The notes under the pieces were generated by a model, which made no database searches, had not been told where the DNA came from, and saw only the letters and a program-made list of their open reading frames with translations. Shown here in pieces: positions 9,416-20,035 of a stretch of 64,000 nt of DNA (its first letter is position 1; the number at the start of each line of letters is the position of its first letter). The stretch is from CAZRHR01 sp964578885 (lineage in GTDB: Bacteria; Bacteroidota; Bacteroidia; CAIKAF01): positions 8,317 to 72,316 of the forward strand of contig CAZOEO010000016.1 in assembly GCA_964578885.1 (NCBI GenBank), written 5' to 3'. The position numbers and the translations under genes were made by a program.

Positions 9416-10600
9416 TTATTGAAGGTTTTCAAAAATTCCGGCGGCACCCTGTCCGGTTCCCACACACATGGTGACCATACCATATTTGGATTTTCTACGT
9501 GCCATTTCCGCCATGGTTTGCACGGTCAGTTTCGCACCGGTGCAACCCAGAGGATGTCCGAGTGCAATGGCTCCACCGTTTACATTGAGTTTATCTGTGT
9601 CAATGCCCAATTCTCTTTGAATGGCCAGACTTTGAGAAGCAAAGGCTTCATTCAATTCAAACAAGTCGATTTGCCCAAGACCAAGTCCGGCCATCTTCAG
9701 GGCTTTGGGAATGGCATATACCGGTCCTACGCCCATGATGGCGGGATCTAACCCAACAGTTGCATAAGAAACCAAACGGGCTTTAGGTAAAAGCCCAAGA
9801 TCTTTCATTCGTTGTTCAGACATCACAAGCACAAAAGCGGCTCCGTCGGAAGTTTGAGAAGCATTTCCTGCTGTAACGGTTCCTTTGGCATCGAATACAG
9901 GCTTTAGTCTGGCCAACGCTTCCAGATTGGTATCGGCGCGCGGACCTTCATCAGTATCTACGACGTAGGATTCCTGCTTTTTCTTGCCATTCTCCACGTA
10001 GTGACGAACCACATCAATGGGAACGATTTCATTTTTAAACTTACCGGCTGCAATGGCTGCGGTAGCCCTTTGGTGCGACAATAATGCAAAACGGTCCTGA
10101 TCTTCACGGGATACCTGATATTTACGGGCCACTTCTTCCGCCGTAAGTCCCATACCCCAATACCAAGTGGGATGGTCTTTGGCCGTTTCTGCGCGGGGAA
10201 CAATGCGCCATCCTCCGAAAGGAATCGGACTCATGGATTCAACGCCACCCGCAACGATACAATGGGCCATTCCGGATTGAATCTTCGCCACTGCCATGGC
10301 GATGGTTTCTAGACCAGAAGCACAGTATCGATTAATTGTAAGACCCGGAACCTGGTCTGTTCCCAGCGCCATCAACGAAATCATGCGGCCAATATTCAGC
10401 CCTTGCTCTGCTTCCGGTGTAGCATTCCCCACAATCACATCTTCGATAGTGGCAGGATCCAATTGTGGAATGTCTTTCAGGATTTGCTGAATGACCTGAA
10501 CAGCCAATTCATCCGGACGTACGAACCGCAATCCGCCTCTTGGGGCTTTGCCCACGGCCGTCCGGTAACCTGTAATAATATATGCTGTTTGCATGGACAT
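9416..10600 (-). CDS. fadA: Acetyl-CoA C-acyltransferase (3-ketoacyl-CoA thiolase)
   Basis: A 394-residue thiolase catalysing CoA-dependent cleavage of 3-ketoacyl-CoA to acetyl-CoA and a shortened acyl-CoA. The nucleophile Cys is in NRYCASGLE (about residue 93). NGGAIALGHPLGCTGA holds the catalytic His, and CVGTGQGAAGIFE near the end holds the second Cys. The frame is open further upstream into the preceding gene, but homology begins at MSMQTAYIITGYRTAVGKAP, so I place the start at 10600 (or the ATG at 10594), 7 bp after the FadB-like stop. The enzyme should act on the product of the FadB-like protein encoded just upstream. Confidence 0.93.
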   Translation of the reverse strand: MSMQTAYIITGYRTAVGKAPRGGLRFVRPDELAVQVIQQILKDIPQLDPATIEDVIVGNATPEAEQGLNIGRMISLMALGTDQVPGLTINRYCASGLETIAMAVAKIQSGMAHCIVAGGVESMSPIPFGGWRIVPRAETAKDHPTWYWGMGLTAEEVARKYQVSREDQDRFALLSHQRATAAIAAGKFKNEIVPIDVVRHYVENGKKKQESYVVDTDEGPRADTNLEALARLKPVFDAKGTVTAGNASQTSDGAAFVLVMSEQRMKDLGLLPKARLVSYATVGLDPAIMGVGPVYAIPKALKMAGLGLGQIDLFELNEAFASQSLAIQRELGIDTDKLNVNGGAIALGHPLGCTGAKLTVQTMAEMARRKSKYGMVTMCVGTGQGAAGIFENLQ

Positions 10601-10607
10601 TATTTTT

Positions 10608-13028
10608 TTAATTTCTGAGGGGTTTTCCGGTCTTAAGCATGTGTTGAATTCTTTCGAGGGTGGGTTTGGTTCCCAACAATGAAAGGAATGCCTCACGCTC
10701 CAAATCCAACAAATATTGCTCGGAAACCAACGATTTTTCAGACAATGTACCTCCACAAAGGACATAACCCAGTTTCTCGGAGATGAACTTGTCGTGGTCG
10801 GAAATGTAATGACCGGCATGCATGGTGTTGGCACCGGCATACACAATTCCCATCCCCTCATTCCCAAGAACCTGAATATCATTCCTTTGAATAGGGCGCG
10901 TATATCCACGTTCGAATAATCGAATGGCCGTGGCCTTGGCCTCCGCCAGTTGACGCTGACGACTCGGCACCACCTGATCGATTCCTTTTCTAAAAATACC
11001 CAAATCGAAAGCCTGGTGTGCCGAAGTAGCTACCTTGGCCATCCCGATGGTGAGAAAACGATTACGTAAAGTATTGATGCGCACGTCTCCCTCTTTCATT
11101 TCATCCGACGTTCTGAGGGCAAATTCCTTGGTTCCGCCGCCTCCGGGGATAACCCCAACACCCACTTCCACCAATCCAATATAGGTTTCCGCATGTGCTA
11201 CAACGGCATCTGCATGCAAACAAATTTCACAGCCACCACCAAGGGTTAATCCATGAGGAGCCACTACCACCGGCACATCTGAATAACGAATACGCATGGT
11301 GGTTTGCTGGAAAGCTCGCACAGCAAAGTTGAGTTCATCCCATTCTTGCTCTATGGCCAGCATCAGAATGAGCGCCAAATTTGCGCCGGCACTAAAATGC
11401 TCTCCTTCATTGGCGATGACCAATCCTCGCCATCCTTCGTCTTCGGCCAATTGAATGGATTTCTGAATTCCGGAAAGAACTTCTGAGCCAATGGAATTCA
11501 TTTTGGTATGAAAAGCCAGGTTCAGTACCCCATCGCCGATATCTGTGAGGGTAGTACCTGCATTTCCCCATACTTTTTTCTCCGTTAAATCGGATAAAAT
11601 GATGAAGCCGTTTCGGCCTTCCATGGCCTGATATTTACCAGACTGAGGTTGGTAAACTTCTCTGAGACCATTTTTGATGCGGTAAAAACTACGACACCCA
11701 TTTTTTTGCATGGCAAAAATCCAATCCGGAAGCGTATATCCGGCTTCGGTCATGGCGGTGACGGTGTCCGCCCAACCCAGAGCATCCCAGCTTTCGAAAG
11801 GGCCTAAAGCCCAGCCAAATCCCGCTTTCAATGCTTCATCGATGCGTGAAATATCATCTGAAATCTCCGGTACACGCATGGCGGCATACTGGAAAAGCGC
11901 ATAAAAGGATTTGCGATAAAAATCGGCCGCTTCGTCTTTTCCGGACACCAGCACCTTGAAACGTTGGGCTATCTGGTCTACTGATTTTGCAGCTTCCAGC
12001 GTGGCAAATTTCTTCTTTACCTGTGGCTCGTACTCTAACGTATTCAGGTTGAGCGCATAAATCTCGCTTCCACCGGTCGGAAGGGCTACTTTTTTATAAA
12101 ATCCCTGTCCGGACTTTTGACCCAGCCAACCTTTTTCCACCATACTTTGCAGGAAACCAGGCAATTGAAACATGTCAGCGGCCTCATCTGATATCAGATT
12201 GGACTGAAGGCCTTTGGCCACATTGACCAGCGTATCTAACCCCACCACATCGGCGGTGCGAAAAGTGGCCGACTTTGGTCGTCCCAAAACAGGGCCGGTG
12301 AGCCGATCGATATCGGAAACCGTGAGATTGGAACCTTCCATCATATGAAAAAGACTCATGATGGAAAAGACGCCGATTCGGTTCGCAATAAATGCCGGGG
12401 TATCTTTACATAAGACGGTGGTTTTGCCCAGGAATTTTTCACCGTAGTGTAAAAAGAAATCGACCACTTCCGGTTTGGTTTTGGAAGATGGAATAATCTC
12501 TAAGAGCCGAAGATATCGGGGCGGATTAAAAAAGTGCGTGCCAAGGAAATGGGCTGCGAAATCTTCCGAACGCCCCTGAATCAAATTTTCAATCGGAATT
12601 CCGGAGGTATTGGAAGAGATAAGGGTTCCCGGTTTCCTGAATTTTTCGACGGCAGTAAACACTTGTTGTTTAATGTCGAGTCGCTCTACCACCACTTCAA
12701 TAATCCAATCTACATCAGCAATACGAGATAAATCGTCTTCCATATTACCCAGGACAACACGGCTGGCGAAACCGGGGTGATACAATGGATCCGGACTTAA
12801 TTTCACAGCCGCCTGGAAAGATTGCTGAACGATGCGATTTTTTACAGATCGGTCAGTTAGCGTTTTTCCTGCGGAGGCTTCATCCGAAGTCAGTTCCGTG
12901 GGCACCCGATCAAGCAATAAGACCTCCAGACCAATGTTGGCCAAATGAAGGGCAATTTGAGAGCCCATGACCCCTGAACCTAGTACAGCGGCCTTTCGAA
13001 TATGACGATATGGCTTTTGATAAGACAT
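10608..13028 (-). CDS. 3-hydroxyacyl-CoA dehydrogenase / enoyl-CoA hydratase, FadB-like
   Basis: This 806-residue bifunctional protein has the domain order reversed from E. coli FadB. The NAD-binding 3-hydroxyacyl-CoA dehydrogenase comes first (VLGSGVMGSQIA, GxGxxG at about 17-22), then the 3HCDH C-terminal domains. A crotonase-type hydratase follows in roughly the last 350 residues, with GGGCEICLHAD and GLVEVGVGVIPGGGGTKE carrying the two expected glutamates. It would convert enoyl-CoA to 3-ketoacyl-CoA in two steps. The ATG overlaps the MarR stop (TAATG), so the two are translationally coupled, and the thiolase gene follows after 7 bp. The length and order match the Bacteroidota/Gram-positive FadN-like type. 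Confidence 0.93.
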   Translation of the reverse strand: MSYQKPYRHIRKAAVLGSGVMGSQIALHLANIGLEVLLLDRVPTELTSDEASAGKTLTDRSVKNRIVQQSFQAAVKLSPDPLYHPGFASRVVLGNMEDDLSRIADVDWIIEVVVERLDIKQQVFTAVEKFRKPGTLISSNTSGIPIENLIQGRSEDFAAHFLGTHFFNPPRYLRLLEIIPSSKTKPEVVDFFLHYGEKFLGKTTVLCKDTPAFIANRIGVFSIMSLFHMMEGSNLTVSDIDRLTGPVLGRPKSATFRTADVVGLDTLVNVAKGLQSNLISDEAADMFQLPGFLQSMVEKGWLGQKSGQGFYKKVALPTGGSEIYALNLNTLEYEPQVKKKFATLEAAKSVDQIAQRFKVLVSGKDEAADFYRKSFYALFQYAAMRVPEISDDISRIDEALKAGFGWALGPFESWDALGWADTVTAMTEAGYTLPDWIFAMQKNGCRSFYRIKNGLREVYQPQSGKYQAMEGRNGFIILSDLTEKKVWGNAGTTLTDIGDGVLNLAFHTKMNSIGSEVLSGIQKSIQLAEDEGWRGLVIANEGEHFSAGANLALILMLAIEQEWDELNFAVRAFQQTTMRIRYSDVPVVVAPHGLTLGGGCEICLHADAVVAHAETYIGLVEVGVGVIPGGGGTKEFALRTSDEMKEGDVRINTLRNRFLTIGMAKVATSAHQAFDLGIFRKGIDQVVPSRQRQLAEAKATAIRLFERGYTRPIQRNDIQVLGNEGMGIVYAGANTMHAGHYISDHDKFISEKLGYVLCGGTLSEKSLVSEQYLLDLEREAFLSLLGTKPTLERIQHMLKTGKPLRN

Positions 13029-13501
13029 TATAATTGAGATTGTAGTGATGTAGCATCCATGTTGGTAGCCGAACGGGTTTGATTTTTCAGCGTTTGAACC
13101 ACCCGAAAAAAAGCTTCAATATCTTCGGCAGGAATTTGCTGGTATAGCGCTTCATTGAATTGCTTCACCGATTCTCTGGAAATAGCACGTTTGCGTTTTC
13201 CTTTATCGGTTAAAAAAACACGAACCATACGCTTGTCTTGTTTATCCGCTTCACGAATAATCCAACCCTTTTCTTCGAAACTTTTGAGCGTTCTGGTAAG
13301 CCCTTTGGGTTCCATCCCAATGGCCGGACCTATGTGCGTTACAGGCGTGCCCTGTTTGGGATCTATATTCAGTAAAATAAAACCGGAAGACGCCGACAAA
13401 TCATGATCCATGCCAAGAACATTGTACATTTTCATGATGGCGTGCCAGGCCGTCTTTATATTGAAACAAAAAGTTTGTTCTTTGGGCAGGTGTTTGGACA
13501 T
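13028..13501 (-). CDS. MarR-family transcriptional regulator
   Basis: This 157-residue winged-helix protein has the recognition region GPAIGMEPKGLTRTLKSFEEKGWIIR and the basic wing DKQDKRMVRVFLTDKG, typical of MarR. It is the first gene of the beta-oxidation operon, overlapping the FadB-like gene by one base. The arrangement suggests an acyl-CoA- or fatty-acid-responsive repressor of its own operon. A perfect inverted repeat at 13522-13535, 20 bp before its start, is the obvious operator candidate. The effector is inferred from context, not seen. Confidence 0.9.
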   Translation of the reverse strand: MSKHLPKEQTFCFNIKTAWHAIMKMYNVLGMDHDLSASSGFILLNIDPKQGTPVTHIGPAIGMEPKGLTRTLKSFEEKGWIIREADKQDKRMVRVFLTDKGKRKRAISRESVKQFNEALYQQIPAEDIEAFFRVVQTLKNQTRSATNMDATSLQSQL

Positions 13502-13521
13502 GGGTTAAAATTAAAAATAAA

Positions 13522-13535
13522 GTATGAAAACATAC
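13522..13535. promoter_or_regulatory. Operator candidate in front of the MarR-fad operon
   Basis: GTATGAAAACATAC, a perfect palindrome apart from its AAAA centre, begins 20 bp upstream of the MarR ATG and overlaps the likely promoter (TACTTTAT on the minus strand). The same 14-mer recurs at 465-478. Autoregulation by the MarR protein is inferred. Confidence 0.6.
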
Positions 13536-13575
13536 CATCTATAATTTTAAATTCTCCTAAAATATACAAACAAAA

Positions 13576-13603
13576 AAAGCACCTTTCTTTCGAAAAGTGC
13601 TTT
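13576..13603 (-). terminator. Rho-independent terminator after the Ig-like repeat gene
   Basis: Arms AAAGCAC and GTGCTTT flank a 14-nt spacer. On the minus strand the hairpin is followed by a T run (A run at 13572-13578). It lies 20 bp beyond the stop at 13624. Confidence 0.7.
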
Positions 13604-13623
13604 AGGAAATGTTAGATAAGGTT

Positions 13624-16600
13624 TTATGGAATCACGATAACAGCGTGTCTCCAACCTTGTTCGGATTGTATTTGATATACACCCGGTGCCAGATCTGGCA
13701 CTTTCAAGTAATGCACTTCACCAGGTTCAAGGGTTTGGTTAAATGCCTGCACACCTTGTGCGCTGATCCATTGAATGCGCTGGGGAACTGAAATAGATTG
13801 ATCAAGTTTCACTATACTCCCTACGGACATTGGGTTGGGAGATACCCTGGAGGTTTGGCCGTTTTCATCACAGGAGCTGGACAACAATCCGAAAGACTGA
13901 TAACCTCCATCGAAATCATATTGAGAGAGACGATAGTAGGACAAATCAAAAGGATTCGGATCTACCACTACATAGGTTTTGGGAACAGAAGTTGTACCGG
14001 CACCTTCGATGCGGGAAACCGTTTCCCAGGCAACCCCATCATCCGATCTTTGAACAAGGAAGTAGGCGTTGTTGATTTCCCCTTCCGTTTTCCACACCAA
14101 GTGGTTTTGCCCTTTGAAACATTGGGCATCGAATTGGGTTAAAGAGACGGGTAGCGGACCAATTCCATCTACACCAGCACCCCACCAGGAGAAGCGGTCG
14201 ATATGTTGAATGGTAAGCTTCCTGAAATTATGTTGGTAAACCTGGGTCGTAAAGGAGGTGTCCCATTGATTGCCGACTGCGTCCCAACGAAATCCTTTCA
14301 GACCGCTGTTTGAATGGTCGGGAATCCCATTGGCCGGAGCCTCTGCCGGTGCATATACAATGTCCACAGGTACCAGGACCAGACGTGGTGTAGAAATGCC
14401 AGAAACGACGAACTTTATTGGGTTTGTTAGGAATAGAAGGAATGGCTTCCGACCCGGCAGGATAAGTGGCGCTGGTATCGAGTGCAGCGTTATAGGTAGA
14501 AACCCCTGCAAGACCAATGACACCAGAATTCAAATTAAAAGTTACCGGAATATATTGACCATCGGTATTTCCGAATGGAAAAAGATAATGATCTGTACTA
14601 TTTCCAATCTGACGATGCAAAATAGCGGATCCATCTCTGGTTTCAGCAAAATAGTATCCCTCACCGGTTCTATTCAATGCCGTATCTGCTGGATTTAAAA
14701 TGGTAAACTCACGGCTATTAAGGTCCACAATACCATCTTCCAAAGTAACCACTCCTGTAGTGCTCACTTCTACATCCACATCTAAAATCACCCTGGTATT
14801 GGCACCGATAACTTTAAAGTGATTAAAATATTCTGTACCCGCAGCAGCATAGATACGCTGATTTGCGTTGCCATCGAAGATAACAGTTCCATCAGCTGGC
14901 ACAAAAGTACCTCGGTTAGTCCAGTTTCCACGTACGGTTAAGGTGCGGGGAGTAGAGTTTGATTGCATATATACAATTGCTCCTGTATCAATGGTAAAGT
15001 CGCGACAAACGGATTCTACACCGCCCGAACCGGTCACCACAGGAAATTGAGGGATACACGTTTGTACGGGTTTCACCAGTACGTCATTGGTATCTGCAGG
15101 TGGCTCTTCTACCAGCAGCCAATTGCTTCCGGTCCATTGTACCCAGTTATGACCGAGATTCCAAAGAGAGTCGGCCTCGACACCAACCCAGAGATAATCT
15201 CCAGCAGTAAGTCCTGATGTATCTGGAGGGATAAGCACATTTACGTGTGCGGTGTCCAAAAGGGAACGGGCGCATGTGCTGCCAGGAATTTTCTTGGCCT
15301 GAACCGTGAACGATTCCGAATTGGCTAATCTAAAGGTAGCCAGGGTAATGGTATTTCCTGTTCCCAAAACAGAGCTGCCTTTGTTAGCAGTCTGCGTCAG
15401 ATTTTGAATGGTGTAAATGACATACAATTCGGAATTGGGCAAATCGATAGAGGCAGAGGTGGCCAAACAAGTATTTCCACCGACCACATTTAATGTCAAA
15501 TTGTTTTCAGGAGGATTACAAGCAACCACAACCGAGTTGGAAGGTCCACTTTCTGCAAGTCCGGTTCCAGTAGCAGTGGCTGTTAAAGTACCTCCTGCAT
15601 ATAAATCATAATAGGTGGCAGACAAACCAGTCACGGTCCACGTTCCTCCGGAAACCGTAGCCGTTCCTATCTGATAACCATCAATATATAATTTGATGAC
15701 GGTACCATTGGTCATGGTGGATGTCCCGCTAACACTGGTGCCTTGTTCCAGATAAGTTCCAATAATCACAGGTGCTGTGGACGTGCCTTGAACTGTAACG
15801 GTGTTTGAAACTGGAGAAACGGCTTTTCCAGTGGCCAATGCCGTTGCAGTGATATTGTTTCCAGTGGCGAGTACAGGAGAAATACCTGTTAACGACCATG
15901 TACCATCGGCTTGCACTGTAGTGGTGCCAATACTTACACCACCTTTTAAAACCGTAATCACTGTTCCGGCCGCTTCGGTAGAAGTTCCAGAAACCGAGGT
16001 AGCGCCATGAATAATAGGACCATTAACCACCGGAGCTATGGTAGTTTGAGACACTGTAACGGAGCCAGGTACAGAGAAACAGCGAAGACCGTCTCTACCA
16101 TAAGCTCGTACAACAGATCCAAGACGCAAGGTTACGTTAGGAATAGACCAAGACGTTCCAGCAGCGGTTACGGATCCTACGAAATATCCATCCACAAAAA
16201 GAAATACAGCATGCGCACTGGTTTTGGTTCCGGATATAGTTTGGGTTCCAGGCTGAACAGACGAAGTGATGACAGGACTTGCCGTTGTAGTTTGGCTGCC
16301 CAAACACTGAGACGTTACAGGAGATTCACATTTACCCGGCTCCTGAGCAGTAGCCAGGTATGTGCCATTGCTCTGACAATTGGGACCTGAATTACAATTG
16401 GTTGCATTGGTATTACACTTCACAAAATAGCTAGAAGCAGCGGTTACTAAAGTTTCTGTGTACAAAGGAGTGGAAAAGGTGCTATTATTGGAGTAATACA
16501 CCCGTAAAATGGTTCCCTCCGGCCACGTTGTAGCATTGGTCAAATTCACTCCTTTAGTAGTTAAACAGGCGAAGGTCGGCGAGGCTGTACACGTTCCACC

Positions 16601-17740
16601 GATGGTTACGGCATTAGAAAGAACAGATACAGATTTGTCCGTTGCTTCCGCCGTGGCGGTAAGCACTTCGCCAACATCTAAACTAGAAAGTCCGGTGATT
16701 TGCCATGCGCCGCCGGATACAGTAGCGGTACCAATTTCTACACCTTGATTATAAAGGCGGATGAGGGTTCCATTAGGCTCAGTGGATGTTCCTGAAACGG
16801 TGGTCGTTCCTCCGAGAATCGGACCAGAAATGATGGGGGGAAGGGTACGTACAGGAGGAAAACCAGCTTGACCAGCTTGGCCGGCAGGGGTTGGCACAGC
16901 ATAGGAAATCAGGGCTTCCCAGGACTTATCAACACTTGGCATGCTATCGTCATCAAATCCGCTCATGTCCGAAATTCCACCGCGAAGGGCAGACTGGGTA
17001 TTGATCACTGTATTTGCCACCATTCGGACAGGGGTGGTTGAGTTGAATGAAGGGAAATACGTTTTAATGGTGGCCAAGGGCATAAAAAAATCGTAGAAAT
17101 AGTCATCATCTCCACAATTCATGGAGTAAGCCAAGGAAATTTGGGCGTATTGATTAAAAGGAAGTGTGGTAAGCAAAGTCGGATTATTTGTGCCATCCGT
17201 GTTATAGAGACGAACCCCAAAATTGGTCACCAGAATAATTTCCATTTCAAAGCCTGGATTTCCTGTAACGGCATTGGGGTCGGCGTTCGTCCCGGAAAAT
17301 CCAAATTTCCCATCCGTATCCAGAAGAACAGAATATCCTTTGGAGTTTGGCGCAAAATTCCCAATCCGGAACCTAAACACCATGTTGGTGTCTCCACTAT
17401 TTACCGTCATACCATAATAAGAAGAACTATATACGCCTGGGGCATCCACAAAGTCCGTGAAGCCACACGCAGGACCCGTTCTCGTATCCGAAGTAGGTTC
17501 GGAAAATGGTAACACCAGACGATTCAAAGACACTTCACTTTCCGTTTCATCGTCGGAAATAAATCCACGCTTATCCAGGGAAACGTAACCATCATTGTTT
17601 GGATCCAATACGGCTTTCCCGGGAGCAGCAGCAGGGCGTACAATCAGTCCTTTGGTTTGACCATGCAGTGTACTTAAACCCTGAAGCGAAACCAATAAAA
17701 CAAAAGTGTAAACAAGGAGTTTTTGAGAAAAGGAGAACAT
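13624..17740 (-). pseudogene. Large Ig-like-repeat T9SS surface protein, interrupted by one frameshift
   Basis: If joined, this encodes about 1371 residues. It has a signal peptide (MFSFSQKLLVYTF...), a domain with DPNNDGYVS and DTDGKFGFSG (calcium-type loops), several bacterial Ig-like units with the recurring VSGTSTE...GTxIxLY...GTATVSGG pattern, and a G8-like WNLGHNWVQWTG region. The LPVSLTQFDAQC module and a C-terminal sorting domain starting VSPNPMS complete it. The N-terminal frame runs 17740 to about 14368 and ends in junk after TTSGPGT. The C-terminal frame resumes at VDIVYAPAEAP. Removing one base (the A at 14368 on the plus strand) restores GTVDIVYAPAE. As it stands, the product would lack the sorting domain and not be secreted by T9SS. 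Confidence 0.82.
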
Positions 17741-18739
17741 ATGGGTTCTTTTGAGTTAATCAGGAAAAGTTTAAAACAAAGCATACACTTTGACCTTACC
17801 CTTTTACCTGTTTCAAATTTAGACCCTTACAAAATCTGAACACCTGATATATCGTCTAGATTTTAGACAATATAAACCCCAACAAACCCATTAATTCATC
17901 TTATTTAAAAATAATCCAAAATTGAACAAAAACATTTAAAACACTCTATACCAATATTTTAATGAAATTATCGTTTAAAATCCACAACTTTAAACCAAGA
18001 GAGGCGCTACACCAAAACAGCAAAATGATTTTACACAATAAAAATTAAATACTTGTATTACAATAACTTGATTAAATTTAAATGGAAAAATTGACTTTGA
18101 GCCATGTCCACAAAATCCACCAAATTCCAAATTATAGACTACCGTTTTTGATTTAAAAAACTGCATTTTTAGTACAAAATCGACTTGAAAGTTCATGTCA
18201 GGACCCAAGCAATTCTGAATTTCCAAGGGCCGCTAATCGATGTTCATTTCCTGATCATCCACATGCCTGAAGTATAAAACAGGCCCACCAATTGGGCAAC
18301 ATCAGACAAACGACTCGGTCCTCTTTCTTAAACCAATCCCAAAGTCCCTGTTCAAGTAACCCCCTAATTTCTATCTGTTGATGCTACACCATTCGGCCAA
18401 GGAACGCTGATAGTTCACCAAAGCAGAGACTCAAAGATGTTTTTCCATTTTAGGATTGTGAGCCATTCCATTACCTATCACAATGCCACCTGCATACCCT
18501 TCCCCTTCAACAGCCATTCAACAGAATCAGTTTAAGCCATCAATTAATCTGTATAAAAGCGCCATGTCCAGGACAAATCAAGGACATGGAGCCTGCCATG
18601 GAAGTAAAAAATGTAGATAAAAAGAGAAATGGGGTAAAACGATTTCGGTAGAGCCTCTTTGTTGCACAAACGTGGGAAAACATCTTTGCATCCGCCAGGC
18701 AAAAGTGCGAAGACATAATGATCCCATGCTGAGGGATGC
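17741..18739. other. Non-coding gap with a possible minus-strand gene relic
   Basis: Positions 17741-18230 are AT-rich and show no gene. From about 18740 down to 18230 the minus strand contains several protein-like stretches in shifting frames, each ended by a stop. Examples are WDHYVFALLPGG (just after the membrane-protein stop), GYAGGIVIGNGMAHN, NYQRSLAEWCSINR and GLLEQGLWDWFKKEDR. They look like the remains of one decayed gene that followed the gene at 18740-20035. I cannot name the family, and chance cannot be excluded. Confidence 0.35.
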
Positions 18740-20035
18740 TTATTTCCGCCATGTTAATTCCCCTGTGGAAATCCACTTCATTAAAACGGGCGCCGCCACA
18801 AACCACAATGGAACTTTATATCGAAAAAGTGCGCCTAAGACAGGTGTGGTCCATCCTAAAATGGCAAAAAACAACAACGCCATCGTCAGAAAGTACCAAA
18901 GCATTGGTTTTGTCCAAGCTCCCGGTGCTTTCAAACTTCCCCAAATCAATAGTCCCCAAAACCAAAGGTTATCTCCCAAAGCAGGCAGATTCCTCCACGA
19001 CCAACGGGAGGGTAAGGGTTCAAAAAAAGCATTTAGCCAGGCTTGGGGCAAGGCCTGCATTAAACCAGAAAGACTGTTTTCCAAATAATCTTGCTGAATA
19101 AGACTGCCACTCTGTTCGCTCAAAGCAAGGTTTAAAAAGTTTTGCTGTTTAAAATAAATGGAATGGACTAAATCTACGCTGTCTGTAGACAAATCATAAA
19201 CGACCAAAGCAAGTAAGAGTGCTCCTAAAAAAGGCAGGTACAATTGCGGACGTTTAATCCAGTACGTGAAAAGAAAAAGGCCCGTCGTCGGGAGCAACAA
19301 AGCCGCCACATAAAATTTAGTCAACAGCAGCAGCCAGGTAGCCAGGCCAATGGCTATCCAACCCCAAACGGCACCTGCATCTTGCTTTAACCGTGCAAAT
19401 CCGGCAAACAAAACTGCGGCAAACAAGACCAAAAGCGTTTCCTTTAAAGGCGGTCCCACCCACAGCAGCAAACCGGGAATCAAAAACAAGGATAGCGCGA
19501 CATGGGCAGAGGATACTTTAAAAAATGAACCGGTAGCGCGCGCCAGCCAGCCGGTACCCAACCAAGCCATAAAAGCAAACCAAAGGCTATGGGTGGTCAT
19601 TTGTTTATCCGTAAAAAAAGCAATAAGCGCGTGAAAACGAATCACTAACCGGTTATCGTTATACATGGTATTTCCATGAGGATGCACCCAATTGGCCATG
19701 TGATCGAAATACTGCCCATGATGTTCAAAGTCGCGTCCCAGGCCCACCATGTTTTTTAAAAACAATCCTGGCTGGCTATCTACAAATCCATGTAAAGTAA
19801 TACCATCATAGAAAAAGCGATAGATATCTGCTTTGGATAAATCAGGATAATAAAAGGTGTACACGTACCAGACCAGCAAGGCACCGGCCACTTTAAGCAG
19901 GAATAATCCCAAAGACCACCACCGGCTGAATTTGCCCATGGGAATCAAAGGAAATGCGTAGGCCAAACCTGAAAAAACAAGGAACCAAAGCCAAAAGACG
20001 GGAGAAAAAAAAGACCACCAAGCCATCAGACCCAA
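18740..20035 (-). CDS. Uncharacterised multi-pass membrane protein
   Basis: This 431-residue protein has about eight to ten hydrophobic segments, for example near residues 5-30, 42-62, 150-170, 180-215, 225-260, 265-285 and 385-420. A conserved-looking loop after the second segment reads YPDLSKADIYRFFYDG. The pattern of many helices and one large polar loop resembles Bacteroidota polymerase- or GT-C-like membrane proteins, but I see no diagnostic motif. It overlaps the preceding zinc-ribbon-like gene by 10 bp, so the two are co-transcribed and probably co-translated. Function unknown. Confidence 0.75.
   Translation of the reverse strand: MGLMAWWSFFSPVFWLWFLVFSGLAYAFPLIPMGKFSRWWSLGLFLLKVAGALLVWYVYTFYYPDLSKADIYRFFYDGITLHGFVDSQPGLFLKNMVGLGRDFEHHGQYFDHMANWVHPHGNTMYNDNRLVIRFHALIAFFTDKQMTTHSLWFAFMAWLGTGWLARATGSFFKVSSAHVALSLFLIPGLLLWVGPPLKETLLVLFAAVLFAGFARLKQDAGAVWGWIAIGLATWLLLLTKFYVAALLLPTTGLFLFTYWIKRPQLYLPFLGALLLALVVYDLSTDSVDLVHSIYFKQQNFLNLALSEQSGSLIQQDYLENSLSGLMQALPQAWLNAFFEPLPSRWSWRNLPALGDNLWFWGLLIWGSLKAPGAWTKPMLWYFLTMALLFFAILGWTTPVLGALFRYKVPLWFVAAPVLMKWISTGELTWRK

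Noticed and set aside
10600..10909. Extended start for the thiolase at 10909
   Set aside because: The extra 103 residues lie within the FadB-like gene and are Cys/Trp/Pro-rich non-homologous sequence; homology starts at 10600.
14361..14374. Programmed ribosomal frameshift in the Ig-like repeat gene
   Set aside because: No slippery heptamer or following stem-loop was seen; a single-base indel is the simpler reading.
17990..18226. A 78-codon minus-strand open frame
   Set aside because: It lies in AT-rich DNA, is Phe/Lys/Val-rich as expected by chance, and has no start context or homology I recognise.
18672..19101. Plus-strand open frames of 120-138 codons
   Set aside because: They lie antisense to the membrane-protein gene and read as low-complexity, non-protein-like sequence.
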